This document shows positions 1 through 8,329 of a stretch of DNA of 64,000 nucleotides, piece by piece. The first letter of the stretch is position 1, and the number at the start of each line of letters is the position of its first letter. The notes under the pieces were generated by a model that did not search any database, was not told the origin of the DNA, and saw nothing but the letters and a program-made list of their open reading frames with translations. Origin of the DNA: Prorocentrum cordatum (taxonomy: Eukaryota; Sar; Dinophyceae; Prorocentrales; Prorocentraceae); contig CAUYUJ010014770.1 of assembly GCA_963575745.1 (NCBI GenBank), positions 48,098 to 112,097 of the forward strand. The letters run 5' to 3'. The position numbers were made by a program, and so were the translations under genes.

Positions 1-475
1 TTCATGCACAGGTCCAGGCATATGGCACACTTACTGAAATCGCCGTCACTAATGATGGGCGGTGTTGCCGCTGGCCTGATGCGCATCTGACGCTCCAGGT
101 TGGATTCACCAGCTTCGAATCGAATAGGTGAAAAAGTCGGCAGCTGCATCGATGCAGCCATGGCTGGACTGCTCGCAGGTGTCCCTGCTGCATTGTGGTT
201 AGCAGGTTGCCCTGCGCGGCTCAGCATTCTGTTGGCCTGACGATATTGATGTCGGCGCTGCCGTGTGGCCTGCATGGCCAAGTTGGCTTGCTGCGCCTTG
301 TGCGTGGCCAGGATCTCAGGGCGCATCGCTCCCATGGTCGGTGGCAGCACTGGGCCTGGAGCCTGCTGCTGCACATCTTGATCCATGGAGGGTGCCAGAT
401 AACCATAGTGAGGTATCTGTCCTGGCACACCTGATGCATATCCTGAGCCACGTGTCAACTGAGACCGATAGAAAT
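1..475 (-). CDS. C-terminal segment of the KptA-containing gene, RING-like start at the edge
   Basis: One minus-strand frame runs from about 475 to the window edge. It encodes a Gln/Ala/Arg-rich stretch (THKAQQANLAMQATRQRR), then AGQPA from the hairpin at 202-215, then a Met/Pro-rich stretch, and ends in SKCAICLDLC at about 1-30. The CxxC followed by a hydrophobic-acidic pair looks like the first zinc pair of a RING finger; the rest lies outside the window, so this is only a suggestion. The frame has a TGA near 510, between this segment and the one ending at 538, so an intron or frameshift must join them. The AGQPA being in frame here supports the reading frame. Composition is less GC-rich than most of the window. 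Confidence 0.45.
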
Positions 476-537
476 CGTCGGCCGTCGCCCGAACAGATGG
501 TTTTCAGGCAGTGCTCCCACCCGAGCAGTTCCACTCA

Positions 538-1293
538 CCTGTGCATGATAATCAGGAAAGTCGGGTGGCCGAAGAATGCTGGCACATAACCAAACCGATT
601 GGGGTTGCCCGGAGAAGGATTTGGATCCGGAACATACTCCCACGGCGGCGTCCAGTTGGCACTAGGGAGGTCTACGCCATCCCTCCGCATGCTCTGGGCG
701 GCCTCACGCATCTGCCGGTACATCCTTTCCTTCTGACCAACTAAACTTCTCTGTATGGCGCATTGGTCTGGGATAGCAGGTTGCCCCGCAGTTGGACGTG
801 GCGATGCAAACGGCGATGTTGCCTGTAGAGCCTGGTAGAGCTGCGGATCCATACGAATACTTTGGAGCCTCGCCTGCAGGCTGTTGGTGCTCCATGCACT
901 CTGTGGGGTGCCAAATGGTGTAGTAGCTCTGCTCATAGGAGCGAACGAAGCAGGTTGCCCTGCAGGTACTGGCAGCTGTTGAACCTGAGCACGCCACGGA
1001 TCTTTAGCGTATAACGTATCAGTAGGCGTAATACCACTTGGCGTAATGCCCGTCACATCAGCGCTCCGAGCCTGTATCCATGATCCATCAGATCTCCCTG
1101 CAGGTGCCCCTGCTTGGCATGCGTTCATCATGAACACCTGTGAAAATACAATCGGAAGCGGATCGGGGCACTTCAAGTTGTAGGGGGCATCTGGAACAAA
1201 CCAATTCTTTAACGATGATGCGTCATTACGAATCTCGTCCATCTCATCAATTCTAGTACTCGTGCACGGCTGGTTGTCGCCCTTCAAATACAA
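538..1293 (-). CDS. Pro/Gln-rich coding segment between KptA domain and RING-like end
   Basis: About 250 codons are open on the minus strand. The product is rich in Pro, Gln, Ala and Met (QARLQSIRMDPQLYQALQA; WTPPWEYVPDPNPSPGNPN) with no recognised fold, and looks like a disordered linker. It contains AGQPA twice (776-789 and 950-963) and the related AGAPAG at 1100-1113. The frame ends in CACAG|GTGAGT at about 543-533, a textbook 5' splice site, so the TGA at 535 is probably intronic. No Met is needed at 1293: the first codon is TTG and the frame opens a few codons upstream, which also suggests an internal exon. Confidence 0.5.
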
Positions 1294-1308
1294 GGGATTT
1301 ATCCATAG

Positions 1309-1689
1309 TTACCCCACGCGATTGCACTGACAAGCGTGACTTGGCAAGATCCCGATCAACTGGACGATGTGAGTAGGAGGGATCCTGCCATTACGGCCTG
1401 CTGTCATGACAATGTCGTTCGCCGAACGCCACACTGGAATATTGCCCCGAATCAGGTTCTTCAGGCTGACCATGATCAGGACCTCAGAATCCATGCGTAA
1501 ACCAGATTGGATTCTATTGCCACCAGGGAGGTATGGGCATCCATATACAAACTGCCTGCCCCTCTTCTTACTGGTGTCGTCGGCGCGACAGGATAAACCT
1601 ATGCTGAGAATACCCGGTACATTCTCCCATTGAGTTCCATGAATGAAATACCGAGGCGCCCCAGGTGCCGATAAGCCAGTGAATCTCAT
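1309..1689 (-). CDS. TPT1: KptA/Tpt1-like RNA 2'-phosphotransferase, C-terminal lobe
   Basis: KptA/Tpt1 enzymes remove the 2'-phosphate left at tRNA splice junctions, using NAD+ as acceptor. This segment carries the C-lobe signature: a YFIHGTQW block (family: YHGT) with GILSIGL after it, a basic stretch, then SEVLIMVSLKNLIRGNIPVW, RSANDIVMTAG and IPPTHIVQLI, matching the family's hydrophobic strand, F/W-x-S-x-N-x-V-x-x-T-x-G and IPP elements. The N-lobe is in the next upstream segment, in a different frame; they overlap as ATGA at 1686-1689. An intron (donor-like CAG|GTGCCC near 1710) or a frameshift is needed to make one domain. The family's IRAxQGH motif is not clear, so catalytic competence is uncertain. 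Confidence 0.75.
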   Translation of the reverse strand: MRFTGLSAPGAPRYFIHGTQWENVPGILSIGLSCRADDTSKKRGRQFVYGCPYLPGGNRIQSGLRMDSEVLIMVSLKNLIRGNIPVWRSANDIVMTAGRNGRIPPTHIVQLIGILPSHACQCNRVG

Positions 1690-2957
1690 ATATAGGGGTT
1701 CTGGGCACCTGATGCCAGGGCTGCTATGCTCGTTGGATGGGCGGATGTGTAAGTGTCGTAGGTCATATCAGAATACCTCATCTGCTTGAATTGCAGCCTG
1801 TTCTTTTTCATTCCGGACTCATCTATCATGCCGATGATCTCCGAGACAGCATGGGCCTGATACGCCCAGTGGCGATGTTTAAGCACGCGACGTACCGTGT
1901 CAATATATTTAGGGTGGTCGCGTGCTCGTCCTTCTGCAGGCCACGTGCTGAGTAGCTGCGATATGTCTACCCAACCGTCGTACTCGTCATAGGACGTAAC
2001 TTCACGAATGAATATGCATGATAAGCGACCACTATGAAATGGTTTGTGACGGAGGGCTGTTGTCAGCCACTCAGGCACCTCACGTTGTTCTCCATGCTGG
2101 AATCTCGGCCTGCGAAGATTGTCCGTGGCGAAGGTGTTCTTCAAGTACTCTTTCTCTGAACCCAACGAGAGGGAATGGCGTTTCCGCAGGATGTTGCGCA
2201 CTGACTGGCGCGCGCGTGCACCTTCGTCAGACTGGACAGCAGTGTCCATGATGCTGTACTGCACAACCATGTCGCGATCAGATCCATCATCACTTCGCGG
2301 ATGATATGCTGGATTGATCTTCGTGCGGTTGCCTGTGCGCATCCTGTCCCAGTAGTCCTTACATTCCGATGGTATCTCCGGCGCAAGGGCGGGTTGCCCC
2401 GCTGGACTGTCAGCAGGTTGCCCCGCAGAGCTCTGAGCAGGTTGCCCCGCAGAACGTGCGGCAGCCTTTGACGCTGGTGCTGCAAGCGTTGCTGCGCCCG
2501 CAGCCGATGCAGTCGCACCAGCAGAACCTCTGGGCGTCCTTGGGGGTCCTTGCGGGGTGCTGATGTCGAAGTCCTGGTGTTTCTTCTCCTTGGCGTTGTA
2601 GGACTCGATATCCTTGTCCCTGGGCACTGCTCCTGGTACCTTTGGTGTAGTAGCTGGGAGCTTCCCAGTATGCCTCGTGGAAGATGCATCCCTTGCTCCT
2701 GCCTCCAAAGTAGGCGCCCATCCTGACCTGTGCGTCCGACCAGGTGTAGGGCCGCGACGTGGAACAGGATCCCTTGGGGTAGGCTTACTGGCGCCCTGGA
2801 ATCCGGCTGCTGCGGCGGCCACTGCTGGCCCTCCAGGTCGTTGTCGATCAGCGCGTTGCTCAGCAGGTTGCCCAGCATCTCTTGATGCCCCCAGGATTAG
2901 GATAATCGCCTGGGCCCCTGCGCTTCTTCTCCATGGGCCCAGGATGATCAGGGCCAA
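1686..2957 (-). CDS. TPT1: KptA/Tpt1-like protein, N-terminal lobe with long disordered leader
   Basis: 423 codons. Residues 1-200 are a low-complexity Ala/Pro/Gly leader with AGQPA encoded at about 28, 168, 176 and 184. Residues about 295-400 resemble the KptA N-lobe: LTTALRHKP (family LRH-x-P, with the catalytic Arg-His pair), DGWVDISQLL (family DGWV-x-v-x-x-LL), then SEIIGMID and a KKNRLQF element like the family's KKRF. The frame closes at 1686 just where the domain should continue, and the next segment (1309-1689) supplies the C-lobe. The leader is far longer than in stand-alone bacterial or yeast enzymes (about 180-230 aa in total). Its neighbour upstream is a copia-type gag; whether both are one transcript is not shown. 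Confidence 0.72.
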   Translation of the reverse strand: MALIILGPWRRSAGAQAIILILGASRDAGQPAEQRADRQRPGGPAVAAAAAGFQGASKPTPRDPVPRRGPTPGRTHRSGWAPTLEAGARDASSTRHTGKLPATTPKVPGAVPRDKDIESYNAKEKKHQDFDISTPQGPPRTPRGSAGATASAAGAATLAAPASKAAARSAGQPAQSSAGQPADSPAGQPALAPEIPSECKDYWDRMRTGNRTKINPAYHPRSDDGSDRDMVVQYSIMDTAVQSDEGARARQSVRNILRKRHSLSLGSEKEYLKNTFATDNLRRPRFQHGEQREVPEWLTTALRHKPFHSGRLSCIFIREVTSYDEYDGWVDISQLLSTWPAEGRARDHPKYIDTVRRVLKHRHWAYQAHAVSEIIGMIDESGMKKNRLQFKQMRYSDMTYDTYTSAHPTSIAALASGAQNPYI

Positions 2958-2980
2958 GGGATGGGCTCATTGAGCCAGAA

Positions 2981-3190
2981 TCAGAACGAGGGAAGTTCGA
3001 TCGTTTCTGGCTGCGGTTCGGGCGCTGCCTCTGCCGCAGCTCCTGCCAGCGCCCCAGAAGAATACCGACGATAACGTTTTATGTGACCCCGGTCAGGATT
3101 CAGATCTTCACCACCTGGCCTCCTGAGGGCCATGCTCTCAAAAAGAACTTCGTGTTGGTCTCTCTTGTGTTTTCCACAGAGTAAGTACAT
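2981..3190 (-). CDS. Short coding segment of the KptA-gene block
   Basis: About 69 codons, starting MYLLCGKHKRDQHEVLFE and ending in an Ala/Glu/Pro-rich tail. Basic and His/Cys-containing at the start, but with no complete zinc motif. It lies in line between the acidic segment (3203-3529) and the KptA N-lobe (up to 2957), on the same strand, so I read it as one exon or frame-piece of the same gene. No function can be assigned. Confidence 0.35.
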   Translation of the reverse strand: MYLLCGKHKRDQHEVLFESMALRRPGGEDLNPDRGHIKRYRRYSSGALAGAAAEAAPEPQPETIELPSF

Positions 3191-3202
3191 ATCTGCGCTG
3201 CG

Positions 3203-3529
3203 TCATTCGGCTATGAAAGTAGTGATCCAACCCGCACCGTGGGCAGGGTAAGCGATCAGCCTGCCAGGAGAGAGCCCCACGTCTCTCGTGACAACGTAAT
3301 TGGGGTCGATCTGAGTATCAATATCACACGTAGCATCGGTGATACCCGAATCACTTGCTTCACCGTCGCCAAGGGCGGCTTCCGTAGGATCAACATCTTC
3401 AGCCATTTCAGCATCTTCATCTTCAACTTCATAGACGTCTGGTTGGCTCTCTTCTTCTGATGTGTACTCGGCAGGTTTCCCTGCCTGCCAATCACGATCG
3501 AACTGCGCCAGATAATGAGTTGGTGTCAA
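3203..3529 (-). CDS. Acidic coding segment of the KptA-gene block
   Basis: About 108 codons beginning TPTHYLAQFDRDWQAGKPAE, followed by a strongly acidic stretch (EEESQPDVYEVEDEDAEMAE) and a hydrophobic end. AGKPA at 3471-3484 is a variant of the dispersed hairpin (GAAA loop instead of GCAA) and fixes the frame. No domain recognised. It overlaps the end of the preceding segment (3492-3683) in another frame, so a splice or frameshift junction is expected near 3500-3530. Confidence 0.42.
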   Translation of the reverse strand: MTPTHYLAQFDRDWQAGKPAEYTSEEESQPDVYEVEDEDAEMAEDVDPTEAALGDGEASDSGITDATCDIDTQIDPNYVVTRDVGLSPGRLIAYPAHGAGWITTFIAE

Positions 3530-3976
3530 GCTCTTCCAAATAGCCTTTTGTTCGTTTCATTTCTGTAGCTGTAGCAGGGAGGTAATCCTCTTCCGTCAGC
3601 CGCTTATCGTAGGGCGTTCTGTTGGGATCAGCACAGTTGCCCCGACCATCCCCATGTGACCAAACCCGGTGTTCTTTTGACATTCGGACTTCTTGATGGG
3701 CGTCTCATGGGACAGCCAAGCCTGCGATCGGCATAGCTGGGGCATGTGCAGCAAACGCCTCGATACTGCTTTCGATCCTCGATGATGGCCTTTTTTGTTA
3801 TCGCGCACGATCATCTTTTCCTGCGTTTGAGTCTGTCCCTTCGTCGAACGAATGATAGTACCATCATCGTTTCGCTTAGCTTGGCGAAGAGAGTGCCAGT
3901 GTCGGATTTGATGTTCGGTCCAACCTCTACCCAACCAGCGTTCCATCGTCTCTGCAGGTATATACTGACGAGCCAA
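3492..3976 (-). CDS. Basic coding segments upstream of the KptA gene (two overlapping frames)
   Basis: Two minus-strand frames follow each other: 3976-3596 (ARQYIPAETMERWLGRGWTE, then Lys/Arg/His-rich) and 3683-3492 (MSKEHRVWSHGDGRGNCADP, ending in a charged helix-like stretch). The first can be extended upstream without a stop to about 4010 (KGWNKPGLARQYIPAE), so the listed start is not decisive. The second probably replaces the first downstream of about 3670. No family recognised. Composition and the hairpin repeats on both sides tie them to the same block as the KptA domain. Confidence 0.38.
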
Positions 3977-4006
3977 TCCAGGTTTGTTCCAGCCTTTTAA
4001 ACGCTG

Positions 4007-4267
4007 TTATTGGCTTCCTGGATATGCTTCTCCTCGATGCCGATCGTCTTGGGGCGGGTTTCCCCGCAGACGTTCCCTCCCTGGGGGGGCGCGCGCTCTT
4101 GGCGCCTTCCCTGGCGGGCCACTTGAAGTCCCCGCCCCAGGAGGATGAGGGCGCTGAACACCGCTCGAACGAGCACCACTGGAGCGGGCTCGCGCCCGAT
4201 CCGGTGAGAGGCTAGGAGCTCGACCGCGACGTACCATGCGGTCATCCTGTTCATCCTCGTCGTCCAT
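4007..4267 (-). CDS. Small Arg/Pro-rich frame between gag and the KptA block
   Basis: 86 codons starting MDDEDEQDDRMVRRGRAPSL and running into an Arg/Pro/Gly-rich end. Its ATG overlaps the 3' end of the gag frame (4267). The GAAA-loop hairpin at 4054-4067 would read AGKPA in a different frame, so this open frame may be only part of the true one. Function unknown; a chance frame is possible. Confidence 0.28.
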   Translation of the reverse strand: MDDEDEQDDRMVRRGRAPSLSPDRARARSSGARSSGVQRPHPPGAGTSSGPPGKAPRARAPPGRERLRGNPPQDDRHRGEAYPGSQ

Positions 4268-5493
4268 TAGCGAAAGACTTGGATCGTCGTGGTATTCTTT
4301 TTCCTGATGAAGGGCGCGCGGCGCGGCGATTGCCTCGGACTGCTGGCGGACCGATCTGACGCAACAGAAGTATACTGAAATTCTTCATTCTGTCCAAGCT
4401 CATATTGAATACGTTCAGATAGGTCGCCAGCGTCACGCGGGTTTTCCCGCAATGGATCATCATCGATCGATTCCGTGTTTGTCGGATTTCCAATCACCCG
4501 AGGATAAAGCATGGCATGAACTTTTTCACCCGTTGCAGGAATGGTAGAATCAGAGTCCGCGGGCGCCCCCGCCATACCAAAGTCACCTTCGACGGGCATG
4601 TGGAAATTCTCGACAAACTCTATATCTGCAGGTTGCCCTGCGATGGGCGTGCCCAGCCACTCTGCCAAGTCGATATCGCCTTGGCCGGTGAACACCTCTT
4701 CGAACAGCTCGTCGGCGTAATTCTCGAGGTTCACGCAGGCACAAATATACCCGGCAGCCGCGCAATGAATGACTGTGGCTGAGCCGTCAGCAGGGTCGGC
4801 CAAAAGCGACTCCCAGTCGACGCGCTGCATGTCGGAGTCCGTCTGAGCCCAATGTATTGACGGACCCCTGCCTCTTCCATCGCCTTGGGGGCACTCGCGT
4901 CGGAAATGTTGTGTGCTGTGGCGTATGTCGCACTCTATAGTTTCACCGCTGGCATCCTTTGGATTCCCTCGTCGTCCCTTACCTTTGCCTGACGTGTGCC
5001 TACTGTTCCTGCCAGCACCCAAAAACATGTCTTCATACTGGGGCCCAATGAGAGATGCTAGGAATCCTAGTATGCCTCTACCGTGTAGTCGCCGACGCTT
5101 GCCCTTGCCTTTACTTCGACCCTTGCCTTTTCCTTCGAGCGTCCGCCGTGCCATACGTCGCGCCCTTCTGACTGGTTTCTGCATGAATCTCCGCCAACGA
5201 CGCTTGTGCTTTTGATCGCCCAAAAATAACCACTGAGCTTGCTGCTCTTCAGTAAGGTATGTAGGCATATCAGAGTAGTCCAGCGCGGTAGTTTCATCAT
5301 CAGAATACGTATCGGTATCGGTACCGGAGTCGAGGTCGGACTCGGCGGGTTGCCCCGCAGAGCCCATTAGGGTCATAGCTTGTGCAGGGGAGACCGCGTC
5401 GGGTGGTCCCCTAGATCTGGCCCAGGGGTCTTGAGACCCCGAGGCCGTGCCGCCATTCTGGGCCAACAATGTAGTGGTCTCAGACGGTGGCAT
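4267..5493 (-). CDS. gag: Copia-type gag, basic region and degenerate zinc knuckle
   Basis: 408 codons. The N-terminal third is acidic (LDSGTDTDTYSDDETTALDY), followed by Arg/Lys/Gly-rich nucleic-acid-binding stretches (EGKGKGRSKGKGKRRR; SGKGKGRRGNPKD) and a zinc-knuckle-like ECDIRHSTQHFRRECPQ. In retroelement gags this is CxxCxxxxHxxxxC; here the second Cys reads Arg, so the knuckle is damaged or divergent. This layout (acidic, GKGKG-rich, knuckle) is typical of dinoflagellate Ty1/copia-like gag. AGQPA occurs at 5345-5358 and 4628-4641. No aspartic protease, integrase or reverse transcriptase follows; the next 4 kb holds the KptA block instead, so the element is non-autonomous, or truncated and fused to another gene. 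Confidence 0.78.
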   Translation of the reverse strand: MPPSETTTLLAQNGGTASGSQDPWARSRGPPDAVSPAQAMTLMGSAGQPAESDLDSGTDTDTYSDDETTALDYSDMPTYLTEEQQAQWLFLGDQKHKRRWRRFMQKPVRRARRMARRTLEGKGKGRSKGKGKRRRLHGRGILGFLASLIGPQYEDMFLGAGRNSRHTSGKGKGRRGNPKDASGETIECDIRHSTQHFRRECPQGDGRGRGPSIHWAQTDSDMQRVDWESLLADPADGSATVIHCAAAGYICACVNLENYADELFEEVFTGQGDIDLAEWLGTPIAGQPADIEFVENFHMPVEGDFGMAGAPADSDSTIPATGEKVHAMLYPRVIGNPTNTESIDDDPLRENPRDAGDLSERIQYELGQNEEFQYTSVASDRSASSPRQSPRRAPFIRKKNTTTIQVFR

Positions 5494-5504
5494 ATCATCG
5501 TTCT

Positions 5505-6449
5505 GCAGCTATGCGAGCATATGACCTCATACGTTCGAGGAGAGCATCAAATTGTGCTTGGTCCCTCGGCATATGGTGGTTGAGAGGCTGCAGGAGCTGC
5601 TGTGCCCGCGACGCCCCCCCCCTCCCAGAGCTCTGGATAATACTGCTGCTAATATATGGTAGTTGGGGATGTTGAAGCCGGCGGCTTCTGCTTCGTAGCG
5701 GGCTATCTCATCTCGAACCGTGCTAACGACTGGTCGAGTATGTCTCCCGCGTGGGCACGAAAGTGTATTAGAGCCGTGCCAGAAGTGAGTTGGCGTTCCT
5801 CTTCTAGGTTCTCGAACTTCGTCCTTAAGAGGAACGTAATGTAGGTGACGCCGTCGGTGTGGCGACCACCTATATTGACACCAAAATTGATGACTGCTGG
5901 GGGAACTCTCATGGCTATGGTCCGTGCGAGCCCTCCAAGACCGCGCTGGAGTGCGGCGGCCTGTTGGGAGGGCGTCATGTTGCCTGTGGTCACGTTGATC
6001 CAGGCGTGTACCTCGCGGACAAACTCGCGAAGTGGTACTTGACCGGCAGGATCCCAATGGGGGCCGTTCGTCCTAGTGTCGTCTTCGCCCCGCATATGTC
6101 CCACCGCACATCCAAGAGCAACCCATATGAGCCTAAAAATAGTAGCCCCATTCCAACGGCCTCGTAGGTCGTAGTCGGGTGTAGTCGGTGGAGACCCGTG
6201 TTTTGTCGTCGTAAGTCTTCGAAGGGTCGGAGGCGGCAGTATATCGTATCGCATGTTTCCATGCATTATATATTCGAAGAAATTTCTAATTGGAGTAGGT
6301 GGGTGGATTTCAGGAGTGTAATAGCGCAGGGATGTACAATATGAATCAGAAACCTCCGCTGGGGCAGAGGTGTCGCTGCAAATTTCTTTGCGGTACTGCG
6401 TATCTATGTACACTCCTCCGCGCAATGCCACTGCACCCTGATGTTCCAC
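5505..6449 (-). CDS. gag: Copia-type gag, capsid region (frame-disrupted)
   Basis: The first frame (6449-5703) contains a gag capsid-like helical region: PLREFVREVHAWINVTTGNM, QAAALQRGLGGLARTIAMRV, VTYITFLLRTKFENLEEERQ and HAGDILDQSLARFEMR. The match continues in a second frame, YEAEAAGFNIPNYHILA, and then in a third, QPLNHHMPRDQAQFDALLER followed by MRSYARIAAER and a TGA at about 5505. These pieces follow the usual order of copia gag (HAW, ALxxxLxGxA, VTYLL, LxRFxxxR, LLQPxN), so at least two frame breaks separate intact homology. The zinc-knuckle part follows directly. No clear LTR was seen upstream to 6600. Confidence 0.78.
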
Positions 6450-6760
6450 CGTAACTGTAGTCCACCAAATAGTGCCGTGGATGGTGAGGAGTAGAGCTAG
6501 AGCTGACCACCATAGGCCAGCGCCGATACCAAGTTTGAAAAGGGCTGGGAGGCCCCGCTAACAGCTTCGTCTCAGGCGAAGCCAAGCTCCAGCTCGGCTG
6601 TATCGTAGTAGCGATAGTCCCAATGCAAGATGGGATGTCATGTCAAGTAAAAGGGGATGCCCTTTAGTATCAATGGCGATAATGTGCCTCGCGGTGAGGC
6701 ACAGTCAAATCTAGGCGGCCGGCCGCTTGAGCCAAGACGGCCGCGGGCGCACGCTCGTTT
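6450..6760. other. Non-coding stretch upstream of gag; palindrome and weak SL-like site
   Basis: No gene recognised. It holds a perfect 12-bp palindrome, GCGGCCGGCCGC, at about 6716-6727 and a short hairpin (TGCCTC...GAGGCA) at about 6686-6702. At 6725-6745 the minus strand matches the dinoflagellate spliced leader at about 17 of 21 positions. It sits on the correct strand some 280 bases upstream of the gag start, but at this identity it could be chance. Confidence 0.25.
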
Positions 6761-8170
6761 CGGCTCCTTACGTCCCCCAGTTCGCTTTAGAGTGCCTGCT
6801 CTGGCTCGAAGCGGCCATGCACCCGATGTACAGCGAGGATAGGGGAGCGGAGGGGAAGAGGGTGGGCGACAGAGACAATGAGAAGAAGAGCGAAATTACA
6901 GAGTGGGAAGGGGATTGGCCCCGAAGAAGACTCCGAGAAACCCCACAGAAGCCACGGAGAAACATCCAAGACGTGTCTAAGAAGCATCGCAACAAGCATG
7001 AAACGTTACGGCCACGCTCGTATCGCAATGCCTCTCAAACAGCCCCACGTTTGTTCCAGCGAGCCTGCCCAGGAGAGATCGGTGCTGCGCTGGCACGGCG
7101 GCGGGGTTTGCCGCAAGGATTTTGGGGAGGTGATCGCGAAGCGTCTGGAAGCAACGACTGTGCCATCTGTTTGGTTCATCAACTATGCAGATACCTGGTG
7201 TCGCAATTATGCCTTTGCTCAAGATCCCAATCGTTAGCAATCCCTCGGGCCTGCGTACCGCACGGTGGCTGCGTGGGACCCACAGAATTATTCTGTTGCA
7301 CCTGGAAGCAACGAGAATTCATTATGCTCTACCTTACTCAACGCTCATTTGCTCTGCTTTGCTCGACGTTCGCGTGAGGCTGACTCGGGAAACGTGGCCT
7401 GCATCGCTTTGCTTCTATGTGTTATGAGTTGCTTTGGACTGCTATGGTCTGCCCTCTCCTGAGCCTCCGCCCACAGATGCTCTCCTGACTTCAAATGTTC
7501 GCTTCGAAACTTTAGGCTACTCCATTCGCTCAGGGAGACGACTCGGAGCACCACAGCTGCGCTTTCTTCTGCTCTGCTTAGCTCTACTCTGCTTCGCTGC
7601 AAAGCTCGCAACTTTGCTCTGACACGATCTGCTCTGCCCTGGTTCTACTGATGAAATCGGTAATCCGCCACTTCGCCGCGAAGCACTGAGTGGAGTGTCC
7701 TCAGCTCCATTCGGGTCCTCCGAGTTGAATGTAGCAAATCCGCCGACCCTGTTGGCGTGTGGAATGGGCTTTTCCGTTCGCCTCGTCGCCGTCGCCGTTG
7801 TCGTCGCTGCCACGGAGCTCAACATCACAGGATTCATCCTCGAGCCGTTGGGGGACTCGTCGCGTTATTGGGAAGGTCGGGGGGAGCGGGTCCGGATCAG
7901 AATTCTCGCTGCATCGAACATTACACCGGAGAAGAGCCCAAATCAATGGTTGGTTTGACATGGGATCGATAAAGAAATCGATGAGGAGATCGAACACGGA
8001 ACCCACCGAAATCGGCCCAGAACCAATTACCAAGAACCTGGGAACCCGGAACGGGGAACCCGGGAACCCAGCCGACCACCAAAATCGGCGGGGAACTTTC
8101 GCCAAATGTTTCAATTTCTGCTAGGACCCCTTCAGTGCAAGCACTGATTGGGGAATAAGCGAGTTGGAGA
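6760..8170. other. No recognisable gene; CTCTGCT-rich low-complexity stretch
   Basis: Open frames exist on both strands (for example 6727-7377 plus, 7701-8114 minus) but none shows a domain, and their products are compositionally odd. From about 7290 to 7640 the plus strand is full of short CT-rich words (GCTCTGCTT, TTTGCTCTGC), a degenerate tandem pattern. 7970-8120 has short repeated words around GGGAACCCGG and AAATCGG. I see no promoter, RNA gene or mobile element. Confidence 0.4.
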
Positions 8171-8278
8171 CCATTTTTTATTTCTCGGGGATAACGCGTA
8201 CTACCAAGGAGGCAGGGGACGTGGGGGGGGGGTAACGGTAACTGGGGCCGCGGCGCGCACCCCCTGAGGCGCGCCGCC

Positions 8279-8300
8279 TACGTCGTCGTCGTCGTCGCCG
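8279..8300 (+). repeat. CGT trinucleotide microsatellite
   Basis: A short run of CGTCGTCGTCGTCGTCGCCG beside a GC-rich segment at the start of the minisatellite block. Confidence 0.8.
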
Positions 8301-8329
8301 CCCAAGCCCACAGCGCCTGCGCACACAGC

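Larger units (their letters stand above)
175..5358 (-). repeat. Dispersed 14-nt hairpin repeats (GNRA-type loop), about 15 copies
   Basis: On the minus strand the core is GCAGG-GCAA-CCTGC, a 5-bp stem with a GCAA loop. Copies (plus coordinates): 202-215, 776-789, 950-963, 2389-2402, 2413-2426, 2437-2450, 2863-2876 (one stem mismatch), 4628-4641 and 5345-5358. GAAA-loop copies: 3471-3484 and 4054-4067. Related stems with other loops: 175-188, 1100-1113, 4437-4450 and about 4558-4571. Stem position 3 changes A/T to G/C together on both arms (2389, 4054 and 5345 have GCGGG...CCCGC), and G-T wobble intermediates occur (776, 2413, 2437). Where coding, the core reads AGQPA or AGKPA, nearly always in the same frame. 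I saw none elsewhere in the window. Confidence 0.8.

Noticed and set aside
7205-7230. SL-like GCCTTTGCTCAAG on the plus strand
   Set aside because: Needs two gaps and lacks the CCGTAGCC part.
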